From Pseudomonadota bacterium (GTDB taxonomy: Bacteria; Myxococcota; Polyangia; GCA-2747355; JACKDQ01), in assembly GCA_030591195.1 (NCBI GenBank), contig JAUVBO010000081.1, forward strand, positions 1-8,208: a stretch of 8,208 bases of DNA, written 5' to 3'. Numbering within the stretch: the first letter of the stretch is position 1; each line of letters begins with the position of its first letter. The notes under the pieces were generated by a model. It did no database searches. It saw only the letters and a list, made by a program, of their open reading frames with translations, and was not told where the DNA came from. Positions 1 through 5,795 of this stretch are shown piece after piece. A program made the translations under genes and the position numbers.

Positions 1-368
1 CCCGGTGCGCCCGGTCGCGGGGCGATGGCCGCGGTGCGCAGCCGGGTCAGCTGGGTCAGCAGGGTCTTTTCGTGGCGCGAGTAGGTCAGCACCACCTGAG
101 TCACGTTCTGCTGGATGTTGAAGCGCCGCTGCCACTGGGTCTCGACCTGAGCCCAGGCCTCCTGGATGTCGTACTCCATGTCGATCAGCCGGTTGTAGTA
201 ATACAGGTGTGCCATGACCCACAGCAGCACCAGCCCGAAGCCGAAGACGAGGTTCCAGAGGTTGCTGCGCAGCCAGGCGGCGACGCGGCCGAGGCCCCGG
301 CGGCGGCGGCGCTTCTTCTTCAGCCGCCCCGGGTAGAGTCGGGACAATATCCGCTCGGTCGATAGCAT
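1..368 (-). CDS. mamQ: MamQ, LemA-family magnetosome membrane protein (partial, 3' end outside window)
   Basis: LemA-family membrane protein; in magnetotactic bacteria MamQ is needed to form magnetosome membrane vesicles. Only the first 122 codons are present and the frame stays open to the window edge. I translated the minus strand by hand from ATG at 368-366. A very basic N-terminus (KKKRRRRR, residues 17-24) precedes one membrane segment (about 37-57). It is followed by the LemA hallmark YNRLIDMEYDIQEAWAQVE (58-76), then a helical stretch QRRFNIQQNVTQVVL and SRHEKTLL. It starts 24 nt after the mamA stop, so it is probably co-transcribed; only a weak GGGGAA lies upstream. Gene order A-Q matches the alphaproteobacterial mamAB operon. 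The LemA family is clear; the MamQ name rests on the neighbours, because ordinary LemA proteins share this fold. Confidence 0.85.
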   Translation of the reverse strand, partial: MLSTERILSRLYPGRLKKKRRRRRGLGRVAAWLRSNLWNLVFGFGLVLLWVMAHLYYYNRLIDMEYDIQEAWAQVETQWQRRFNIQQNVTQVVLTYSRHEKTLLTQLTRLRTAAIAPRPGAP

Positions 369-392
369 CGTCGCTGGTCGTTCCCCGCTCGA

Positions 393-1199
393 CTACCGGG
401 TCCGCCGCTCGAGGTCGAGGGCGCGCTTGAAGCACTCGATCGCCTCGTCACGCCGGCCCATGCTCTCGTAGCTGAAGCCGAGGCTCTGGTGGTAGCTGAC
501 CTCCCGCGGCGCCAGCTCGATCGCGCGCGAGAAGGCTGCTGTCGCCTCTTCGTACCGCTTGAGCTGGTCGAGCAACACGCCGCGGCGGTAGCAGGCCTCG
601 GCCGCCTCGGGCTGCTGCTCGAGCGCGCGCTCGAGGGCCTCGACCGCCTCGTCGCGGCGGTCGAGCTCGGCCAGCGCGTCGGCCCGGTGGCACCACAGCT
701 CGAAGCTGTCGATCCCCTGCTGCTGCGCCTGGTCGAGGGCGTGCAACGCCGCCTCGGCGCCGCCCTGCTGCAGCTGAGTCAGCCCGAGCTGATACCAGGC
801 CGCGCCGTTCTTCGGCTGCAGCGCGAGGGTCCGCTCCAGCGCCTGGATCGCGTCTGCCGGCCGGCCGCTGCGCGCCAGGTCATTGCCCATCGAGAGGTAG
901 ATCTCGGCGGCATCCTCCTCGTCGAGACAGGCGATCCGCTCGTAGGCCGACACCATCCGATCGACCAGCCGCTCGGAGCGACGCAGCAGCCCGGCGACGC
1001 CGAAGCGCAGGCGCGAGCTCCGGTGGCCGTTCAGCGGGCTCCTCGGCGCGCCGCCCGGCCTCGCCTGACCGCCCGGCGCCACCGCCCCGGCGGCGGCCAC
1101 CGCCCCGGCGCCCGGGCAAGCCTGCTCCGCTGCCCCCGACGCGAGCACCGCTCCGCAGCGGCAGACGCCCGCCTGGTTGGCTGCTGCGCTGTTTGACAT
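393..1199 (-). CDS. mamA: MamA, TPR protein of the magnetosome surface
   Basis: MamA is a soluble TPR scaffold that self-assembles on the cytoplasmic face of the magnetosome and affects magnetosome activation. From ATG at 1199 the protein has 268 residues. Five regular 34-residue TPRs run from about 98 to 267. The last (SLGFSYESMGRRDEAIECFK) and the segment before the first (RMVSAYERIACLDEEDAAEIY) both resemble alphaproteobacterial MamA as I remember it. The first ~75 residues are extra: an Ala/Gly/Pro-rich stretch with C13, C15 and C28 resembling a decayed zinc ribbon. Known MamA proteins are about 217 residues. I chose ATG 1199 because AGGAG sits 7 nt upstream; an in-frame ATG at 1220 has AGGAG 12 nt away and would add 7 residues. 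It lies downstream of mamB and directly upstream of mamQ. Confidence 0.87.
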   Translation of the reverse strand: MSNSAAANQAGVCRCGAVLASGAAEQACPGAGAVAAAGAVAPGGQARPGGAPRSPLNGHRSSRLRFGVAGLLRRSERLVDRMVSAYERIACLDEEDAAEIYLSMGNDLARSGRPADAIQALERTLALQPKNGAAWYQLGLTQLQQGGAEAALHALDQAQQQGIDSFELWCHRADALAELDRRDEAVEALERALEQQPEAAEACYRRGVLLDQLKRYEEATAAFSRAIELAPREVSYHQSLGFSYESMGRRDEAIECFKRALDLERRTR

Positions 1200-1206
1200 C
1201 TCGTCG

Positions 1207-1211
1207 CTCCT
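1207..1211 (-). promoter_or_regulatory. Ribosome binding site deciding the mamA start
   Basis: AGGAG on the minus strand, 7 nt before ATG 1199-1197. It lies inside the extra codons that the alternative ATG at 1220 would use, and its spacing is better than the AGGAG at 1233-1237, which is 12 nt from ATG 1220. This favours the shorter MamA. Confidence 0.6.
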
Positions 1212-1260
1212 GGTCGTCATCGTCTCAGCTCTCTCCTGCGCCAGGTGGCGCCTGGTGGGC

Positions 1261-2157
1261 TCAGGCCGAGGCCTGCGCCCCCTCTGGAACCACGTAGACC
1301 TCGATGTTTGAGAAGTGTCGCGATCGCCTCACCAGCGCCCCGCGGACCTGCTCGGCGATGGCGTCGGCCCGCACCATCGGCGTCCCTCGCTTGACCGCCA
1401 CGCCGAGGTCGACCCAGTAGCCGTGTCCGGTCGGCCGCGTCTTGACGAAGGTGACGCCGACGACGCCCCGTTGCCCCGCGGCCACCTCGCGGATACGCTC
1501 CACCGCCTCGGGCGGGAGCGACCGGTCCATCAGCCCGGCGAGCGCCTTGCGCAGCTCGATGATGCAGTTGACGAAGATCACCACCCCGACGAGCATCGCC
1601 GCCGCCGGGTCGCAGGCGGGGTGGATCCACATCGCCGCCACGATACCGACGCAGACCGCCGCTGACGAGATCGCGTCAGCGCGGTTCTCGAACGAGTTGG
1701 CGAGCAACGCCGGCGAGTGGGTCCGCTGCCCCGCGCACTGGCCGAGGCGATACATCAACACGTTGTAGATCACCGAGACGATCGCGGCGAAGAAGGTGAC
1801 GATCCTCGGCGGATGAAGATCCCAGTGCACCAGCAGCAGCACGCCGCCGACGAAGATGCCGATCGAGAGCACGATCAGCACGATGTAGATGAAGGCGGAG
1901 CTCATGAACTCCACCTTGCCGTGGCCGTAGGGGTGATCGTCGTCCGCGGGCTGGGACGAGATGCGGGTCGAGGCGATGATCACCGAGGTGCCGATGACGT
2001 CGGTGAACGAGTGCAGGCCGTCGGCGATCAGCGCCGGGCTGCCACCGAGCCAGCCGACGGTGACCTTGTAGAAGGTCAGGATCAGGTTGCCGAAGACGGC
2101 GTACCACGGCACCTTGCGGGCACAGCGCGGGCAGCGCGACCGATCGACGCTAGACAT
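1261..2157 (-). CDS. mamB: MamB, magnetosome cation diffusion facilitator (iron transporter)
   Basis: Inner-membrane CDF-family transporter thought to move iron into the magnetosome lumen; MamB is also needed for vesicle formation. It has 298 residues from ATG 2157, close to the usual MamB length of about 297. An N-terminal CPRC (C9, C12) is followed by transmembrane segments, PADDDHPYGHGKVEF (70-84) and a C-terminal cytoplasmic domain. Transport-site positions are H49/D53 (LHSFTD) and E157/D161 (ENRAD). NSFENRADAISSAAV resembles the MamB signature NAWDNRSDAISSAAV. ATG 2157 overlaps the mamM TAG stop by 8 nt and has a GGGGGCGG upstream. An in-frame start at 2196 would add 13 residues inside mamM and is less likely. 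It is the sister protein of MamM, with which it forms a complex in known species. Confidence 0.92.
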   Translation of the reverse strand: MSSVDRSRCPRCARKVPWYAVFGNLILTFYKVTVGWLGGSPALIADGLHSFTDVIGTSVIIASTRISSQPADDDHPYGHGKVEFMSSAFIYIVLIVLSIGIFVGGVLLLVHWDLHPPRIVTFFAAIVSVIYNVLMYRLGQCAGQRTHSPALLANSFENRADAISSAAVCVGIVAAMWIHPACDPAAAMLVGVVIFVNCIIELRKALAGLMDRSLPPEAVERIREVAAGQRGVVGVTFVKTRPTGHGYWVDLGVAVKRGTPMVRADAIAEQVRGALVRRSRHFSNIEVYVVPEGAQASA

Positions 2158-3118
2158 GTCCCGCCCCCTGGACCACCGCCGCGGCGCGGTCGGCACGATC
2201 GAGAGGCAGGTGGATCGTGTCCGAGGCGGCGAAGCGGACCTGGATCACGAGGGTCTGGGGGACCGCGGCGCGGATCCGCCGCTTGACCTCGCGGCGCAGC
2301 TCGGCGGTGCGCGCCACGCTCAGCCCGGCGTCGACCCGCAGCGCCACGTCGGCCCAGGTTTGGGGGCCGGCCTGGCGCGTGCGCACCTGAAGCACCCGCT
2401 GGACCTCGGGCACCTCGGCGCAGGCACGCCCGATCGACTTCACCGCGCCGGAGGGCAGCGAGGTGTCCATCAGCCCGCGCAGGGCGTGACCGAGCAAGCT
2501 GCCGCTGAGGTAGACGATGTGCACTGTCTCGAAGATCGCCACCGCCGGGTCGAGCCAGTGCAGGCCGAAGGAGGCCCCGGTGATCCCGACCATCGCCGCT
2601 CCCGCCGAGATGGCATCGGCCCGGTTGTGATCGGCGTTGGTGGCGAGCACCGGGCTCTCCACCCGCTGCGCGGCGCAGTGGCCGCGGCGGGCGAGGAACT
2701 CGTTGGTCGCCATGGTCACTGCCGCTACCGGCAGGGCGATCAGGTGCGGTGGGGCCTCGATGCCCCGCAGGATGTCGACCACCGAGTAGACGAGGATGAA
2801 GATCACCGCCACGGCGAGCACCGTGCTCAGCACGCCGATGGCGACGAACTCGGCCTTGCCGTGGCCGTAGGCGTGGTCCTCGTCGGCGGGCTGGCGGGCG
2901 ACGCGCATGCTGATCATCACGATCACCGCCGACAGCACGTCGTTGATCGAGTAGAGCGCGCTGGCGATCAGGGCGTGGCTGACGGCGATCAGGCCGATCA
3001 CCGTCTTGAGCAGCGCCAGCGCGCCATTGACCACCAGGGTCAACCAGGTGAACTGCACCGCGCAGCGCTGACAGCGCTGCTGGCCGATCTCACAGCCGTT
3101 GGTCGGCGCCGCGCCCAT
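2150..3118 (-). CDS. mamM: MamM, magnetosome cation diffusion facilitator (iron transporter)
   Basis: Second CDF transporter; MamM stabilises MamB and helps load iron into magnetosomes. It has 322 residues, close to the usual ~318. Visible features are an N-terminal CQRC (C16, C19), the membrane-site pairs Y56/D60 (YSIND) and H164/D168 (HNRAD), and DEDHAYGHGKAEF (79-91). WLDPAVAIFETVHI and ALRGLMDTS in the last membrane part and TWADVALRVD in the cytoplasmic domain all parallel MamM (WIDPAVALWETIDL, YRGLMDHT, IWADMIIGVD). The Tyr in the first site is a MamM trait, whereas MamB has His there. ATG 3118 follows the previous stop by 9 nt and has GGAGGT upstream. Its 3' end overlaps the mamB start, suggesting coupled translation of the partners. 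All metal-binding positions are intact. Confidence 0.92.
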   Translation of the reverse strand: MGAAPTNGCEIGQQRCQRCAVQFTWLTLVVNGALALLKTVIGLIAVSHALIASALYSINDVLSAVIVMISMRVARQPADEDHAYGHGKAEFVAIGVLSTVLAVAVIFILVYSVVDILRGIEAPPHLIALPVAAVTMATNEFLARRGHCAAQRVESPVLATNADHNRADAISAGAAMVGITGASFGLHWLDPAVAIFETVHIVYLSGSLLGHALRGLMDTSLPSGAVKSIGRACAEVPEVQRVLQVRTRQAGPQTWADVALRVDAGLSVARTAELRREVKRRIRAAVPQTLVIQVRFAASDTIHLPLDRADRAAAVVQGAGHV

Positions 3119-3127
3119 CGCCGCTCG

Positions 3128-3457
3128 CTACCTCCCCTCGACCGCAGCCGCCTCGGCCGCCGCCGCCCCGTCCTCAGCCTCGTCGCCGGGCTTCTTCGCC
3201 TTGCGGTCACGAAGCAGTTGCTTGGCCTCGATCACCGCCGCGCCGACGAAGACGCCGGCGCAGATCAGCCCCAGAACTTTGACCCACATTCTTACTTCCC
3301 CGGTGAAGATCAGTTGATGTCCGTCGATGGCCACCAGCGGCATCGACAGAAAAACCAGCATCCCGGCCAGGCTCAGCAGCCGGGCGCCGGCCGCCTCGAG
3401 CGGCGTGGCGAGGGCGGCCCCCCGCGTCGTTGGGATGCTCTGTCCGTCAACCCACAT
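3128..3457 (-). CDS. Unidentified small two-helix membrane protein of the magnetosome cluster
   Basis: I do not recognise this 109-residue protein. It has two hydrophobic segments, about 27-44 (LLSLAGMLVFLSMPLVAI) and 58-76 (MWVKVLGLICAGVFVGAAV). A basic stretch follows (KQLLRDRKAKK), then an Ala/Glu-rich acidic tail. The overall plan (two helices, basic patch, charged tail) resembles its neighbour MamL-like protein and MamI but without a family signature. It sits 66 nt after the LapA-type gene and 9 nt before mamM, so it is almost surely in the operon and may act in magnetosome membrane formation or MamM function. No good Shine-Dalgarno is seen at ATG 3457; in-frame ATGs at codons 33, 39 and 57 would remove the first helix wholly or partly. 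Function is unknown. Confidence 0.65.
   Translation of the reverse strand: MWVDGQSIPTTRGAALATPLEAAGARLLSLAGMLVFLSMPLVAIDGHQLIFTGEVRMWVKVLGLICAGVFVGAAVIEAKQLLRDRKAKKPGDEAEDGAAAAEAAAVEGR
3130..3135 (-). promoter_or_regulatory. Strong ribosome binding site of mamM
   Basis: GGAGGT on the minus strand, 11 nt before the mamM ATG at 3118. It begins at the last base of the preceding TAG stop (3128-3130) and extends into the end of that gene, as expected for genes translated from one message. It is the best Shine-Dalgarno match in the cluster. Confidence 0.65.
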
Positions 3458-3523
3458 CGTCAGCTTCGTTCAACCTCACATCCGCCCGCGGGGCGGCTCG
3501 AGCGCCGGTCCTTGGTCCACACG

Positions 3524-3799
3524 CTAGTCATCCAGCAGGTCCTCGTCCGGGCCCACCGTCTGGCCCGCCGCGCCCTTGGCCGTCGCGGCCCGCACCCGGC
3601 GACGCACCCGCAGGCGCACGAACATCCCGCCAAAGGCGGTCACCAGCGAGCCGAGGATGAAGGTCAGCATCAGCAGGAAGATCAGCCGGATCTTCACCGG
3701 CGGACCGACGACGACGCTCAGCGCGACGTGGTGAGAGTTGACCATCACGAAGACCACCACCGTGACGGTGGCGACCATGGCGAGCAGTAGTCGCAGCAT
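3524..3799 (-). CDS. mamL: LapA-domain (DUF1049-like) two-helix protein, likely MamL
   Basis: A 91-residue protein with two membrane helices (about 3-20 and 38-60). They are joined by NSHHVALSVVVGPPVKIRL, the spacing typical of the LapA/DUF1049 family. A strongly basic stretch follows (RLRVRRRVR, 62-70), then an acidic end (DEDLLDD). MamL of alphaproteobacteria is a small two-helix protein with a positively charged tail, proposed to bend the inner membrane during vesicle formation. There mamL lies directly before mamM; here only one small gene intervenes. The position and build support MamL, but LapA-type proteins also occur outside magnetosome clusters, so the name is tentative. An in-frame stop a few codons upstream fixes the start near ATG 3799. 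It is preceded by the operon's only internal gap near 90 nt. Confidence 0.7.
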   Translation of the reverse strand: MLRLLLAMVATVTVVVFVMVNSHHVALSVVVGPPVKIRLIFLLMLTFILGSLVTAFGGMFVRLRVRRRVRAATAKGAAGQTVGPDEDLLDD

Positions 3800-3853
3800 C
3801 CTTGCCGTTGCCTGGGCCTTATGCCTCTTCGCCTGACATTTCCTCGCGCCCTA

Positions 3854-3865
3854 GCCGAGCTCGGC
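3854..3865. repeat. 12-bp perfect palindrome in the gap before the LapA-type gene
   Basis: GCCGAGCTCGGC is fully self-complementary and lies in the 91-nt gap (3800-3890) between the magnetochrome gene stop and the LapA-type start. It could be a protein-binding site or a weak hairpin, but there is no T-tract and no clear promoter next to it. In GC-rich DNA a palindrome of this size may be chance. Confidence 0.3.
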
Positions 3866-3890
3866 AAAGGGTCCGCGAACCTCTCTCGTC

Positions 3891-5057
3891 TCAAAACCTG
3901 GTGGTAGGGCAAGGGCCGCCCTGGGCCTGACCGACGCCCTGTCGCTGGCCGCCGCCCGGCCGCTGGCCGCCCCTCTGGGCCTGGCCACCGCCCCATCGCT
4001 GGCCGCCGCCCTGCTGGACCTGGCCGCCGCCCTGTCGCTGGCCGCCGCCCCATCGCTGGCCGCCGCCCGGCCGCTGGCCGGCGACTGCCCCCCATCCGCC
4101 GCCCGCCGCACCGCCCGCCGCAGCGCCCGCCGCAGCTCCCGCCGCACCGCCGTTCCGGCCAAACCGGCGGCCGCCGATGGCTGCCGGGATCCGCGGCCGA
4201 CCGCCGGCCGCTGCGCCCGGGCGGTTGGTCGCCGCCCGGCCGGGGAGCTCGAAGCGCATGAACTTGCCGCCCCGCAGCAACTGCACGGTGCCCTGGGGCA
4301 GCACGCCGTTGCGGGTCACCGCGGCGAAGGTCGCCATGTCCGCCACGGCCACCGAGCCCACGCCGACCACCACATCGCCAGCCTTTACGCCGGCGGTGGC
4401 CGCCGCGCCCTCGACCTCGGTCACCGCCACGCCCCTGATCGTCCGGGGGATGCTGTACTGGGCGGCGATCACCGGCGTGATCGGCGCCACCTCCATCCCC
4501 TGCCAGGCCGCCTCCTTGGGCTGAACCACTGGCTGGCGGACGATCGGCCGCACCGCGGCCATCGGCCGCAGGTTGGTGTTGAACGAGGGCTTGACCGTGT
4601 GGCAGTTGATGCACAGCCCGCCGTTGTAGCTATGGGGAAGGCCGGCGTAGGCGCCGACCATCGGGATCGCCGCGCCGACCTTGTCGACCACCGTGTGGCA
4701 GAGGGTGCATGCGCCACGCTCGGCGTGCCTGGGCGCCGATCCGACGGTGATCGTCGGCACCGCGGCCCTGGCGGCGACCACCCGCGCGCCACCGCCACCG
4801 CCGCCGACTCCGAAGGGCGCGCCACCGAGCCCGGGACCCACCGCGCGGTAGGCCGGCGAGGTCGCCTGGGCCAGCCGCATCGGCATCGTCGAGGCGGGCC
4901 AGCCGTCGCCACGTTTCCACATCGCCCAGATCGTGATCGCCCCGGTGACCACGACCGCTAAAACGACGAACCAGGCGGGGATCTTGCCCCCGGGCAACCT
5001 CAGCCACCCTGCCGCCGGTCCCGGCCCCGACGCCGCCTGCTGCTGCGCGTCGCTCAT
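3891..5057 (-). CDS. Magnetochrome (two-haem) PDZ membrane protein, MamP/MamE-C-terminal-like
   Basis: Predicted c-type cytochrome of the magnetosome; magnetochrome proteins are thought to set the Fe(II)/Fe(III) balance for crystal growth. It has 388 residues from ATG 5057. In order it shows a membrane anchor (about 29-47), a Gly-rich linker, two magnetochrome motifs (HAERGACTLCH, 111-121; CINCH, 149-153, preceded by PHSYNGGL), a PDZ domain (about 180-272, AGVKAGDVVVGVGS) and a low-complexity tail (273-388). The tail is Ala/Gly-rich, then GGGQRWGGGQ-type repeats. Classical MamP is TM-PDZ-MCR-MCR; here the haem motifs precede the PDZ, as in the second half of MamE. It could therefore be MamP or a separated MamE C-terminal part. 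The ATG overlaps the previous TGA (ATGA, 5054-5057), so translation is probably coupled; GTG 5066 is an in-frame alternative. Confidence 0.85.
   Translation of the reverse strand: MSDAQQQAASGPGPAAGWLRLPGGKIPAWFVVLAVVVTGAITIWAMWKRGDGWPASTMPMRLAQATSPAYRAVGPGLGGAPFGVGGGGGGARVVAARAAVPTITVGSAPRHAERGACTLCHTVVDKVGAAIPMVGAYAGLPHSYNGGLCINCHTVKPSFNTNLRPMAAVRPIVRQPVVQPKEAAWQGMEVAPITPVIAAQYSIPRTIRGVAVTEVEGAAATAGVKAGDVVVGVGSVAVADMATFAAVTRNGVLPQGTVQLLRGGKFMRFELPGRAATNRPGAAAGGRPRIPAAIGGRRFGRNGGAAGAAAGAAAGGAAGGGWGAVAGQRPGGGQRWGGGQRQGGGQVQQGGGQRWGGGQAQRGGQRPGGGQRQGVGQAQGGPCPTTRF
3915..4079 (-). repeat. Degenerate tandem repeat encoding a Gly/Gln/Arg tail
   Basis: An imperfect repeat array coding for residues about 327-381 of the magnetochrome protein, built from GGGQ blocks separated by RP, RW, RQ or VQQ. 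The same 21-bp stretch occurs at 3991-4011 and 4048-4068, a 57-bp (19-codon) period. All visible unit differences keep the reading frame, so this is a protein-level repeat that probably expands and contracts by slippage. Confidence 0.75.
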
Positions 5058-5782
5058 CGCGCCCACCCGCCGAAGTTAGCCCCGCCGCCAGCCCCGGCGG
5101 CGGGTCTCGCGGCCAGGCCCCCGCGGGCGCCGGGGAAGGGGGCGCCAGCGTTGGGCGGCTGGTAGATGCGCAGCGGCCCAGCGCACCGCGGGCAGGTGTG
5201 GCCCGCGCCCATGGCGCCGGCGCTCGGCACCAGGATGCCGTCACGCGGACAGTAATACTGGGGGCCGTTGAATGCCGCGGGCTGAGCCTGCAGCCGCTCG
5301 GCCGGCACGACCAGGGTCACCGCCCGGCCGTTGCGGTAGACATCGAGCATCACCGGCTGGCCCGTCACCATCGTCTGGGAGACCTTGTGCAGCCCCGCGA
5401 GTCCCTCGATCGGCTTGTGGTCCACCCCCGTGAGCACGTCGCCGATCCGTACCCCTGCGAGCTTGGCGCGCTGGCCACGCCTGACGTCGATGCCGGCCAC
5501 TACCAGACCGTGCTCGAGCCGTGGCGCACCCAGCTGGGCCGCCGCTGGGCCACCGAGCCCGGTCAGCGACATGCCGAGCCAGTGGCCACGCAGCTCCATC
5601 CCGCTCGGGTCGCCGCTGCCCCCACCCGGGTTGCTCCGGCGCGAGAGGCTCTTGTAGTCCTTGTAGAGGTGGAGCATCTCCTCGCCCTGGTCGACGACGA
5701 ACATCGCCGTAACGATCACGATGCCCGCCACGATTGCGAGCAGCACGCCGATGATCATCGGGATTGAATGCCTGGAGCTCAT
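5054..5782 (-). CDS. PDZ membrane protein with C-terminal zinc-ribbon-like knuckle (MamP/MamE-related)
   Basis: A 242-residue protein: N-terminal membrane anchor (about 8-30), a linker, a PDZ domain (about 66-160; HWLGMSLTGLGG, AGVRIGDVLTGVDHKP, QPVMLDVYRNG) and a short cysteine motif (C178, H195, C197, C200; YCPRDG ... GHTCPRC). The tail is Gly/Ala-rich. The PDZ resembles those of HtrA/MamE. The TM-PDZ-C-terminal-module plan matches MamP, but there is no CXXCH, so haem binding is not expected; the Cys/His set looks more like a metal knuckle. It starts 13 nt after the mamE stop and its own stop overlaps the next start (ATGA), so it belongs to a tight MamE-PDZ-magnetochrome set. It probably acts as a periplasmic/lumenal partner of MamE. 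I can place it as a PDZ protein with confidence but not with a settled mam name. Confidence 0.75.
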   Translation of the reverse strand: MSSRHSIPMIIGVLLAIVAGIVIVTAMFVVDQGEEMLHLYKDYKSLSRRSNPGGGSGDPSGMELRGHWLGMSLTGLGGPAAAQLGAPRLEHGLVVAGIDVRRGQRAKLAGVRIGDVLTGVDHKPIEGLAGLHKVSQTMVTGQPVMLDVYRNGRAVTLVVPAERLQAQPAAFNGPQYYCPRDGILVPSAGAMGAGHTCPRCAGPLRIYQPPNAGAPFPGARGGLAARPAAGAGGGANFGGWAR

Positions 5783-5795
5783 CGCCTCGACCTCG

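Noticed and set aside
72..365. A 97-codon plus-strand open frame at the left end
   Set aside because: The opposite strand encodes a clear LemA/MamQ start with a membrane helix and the YNRLIDMEYDIQEA motif.
2087..3790. A 567-codon open frame on the plus strand
   Set aside because: It lies antisense across mamB, mamM, the small membrane gene and the LapA-type gene. Its translation is rich in Arg/His/Asp/Gly without any domain, as expected from the complement of GC-rich codons.
3915..4079. Repeat array considered as a CRISPR
   Set aside because: The units are short, degenerate, in coding frame and without unique spacers; this is a protein repeat.
3745..4614. A 289-codon minus-strand open frame
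   Set aside because: It is an alternative frame of the magnetochrome gene; it lacks the two CXXCH motifs, and its Arg/Gly content comes from the repeat DNA.
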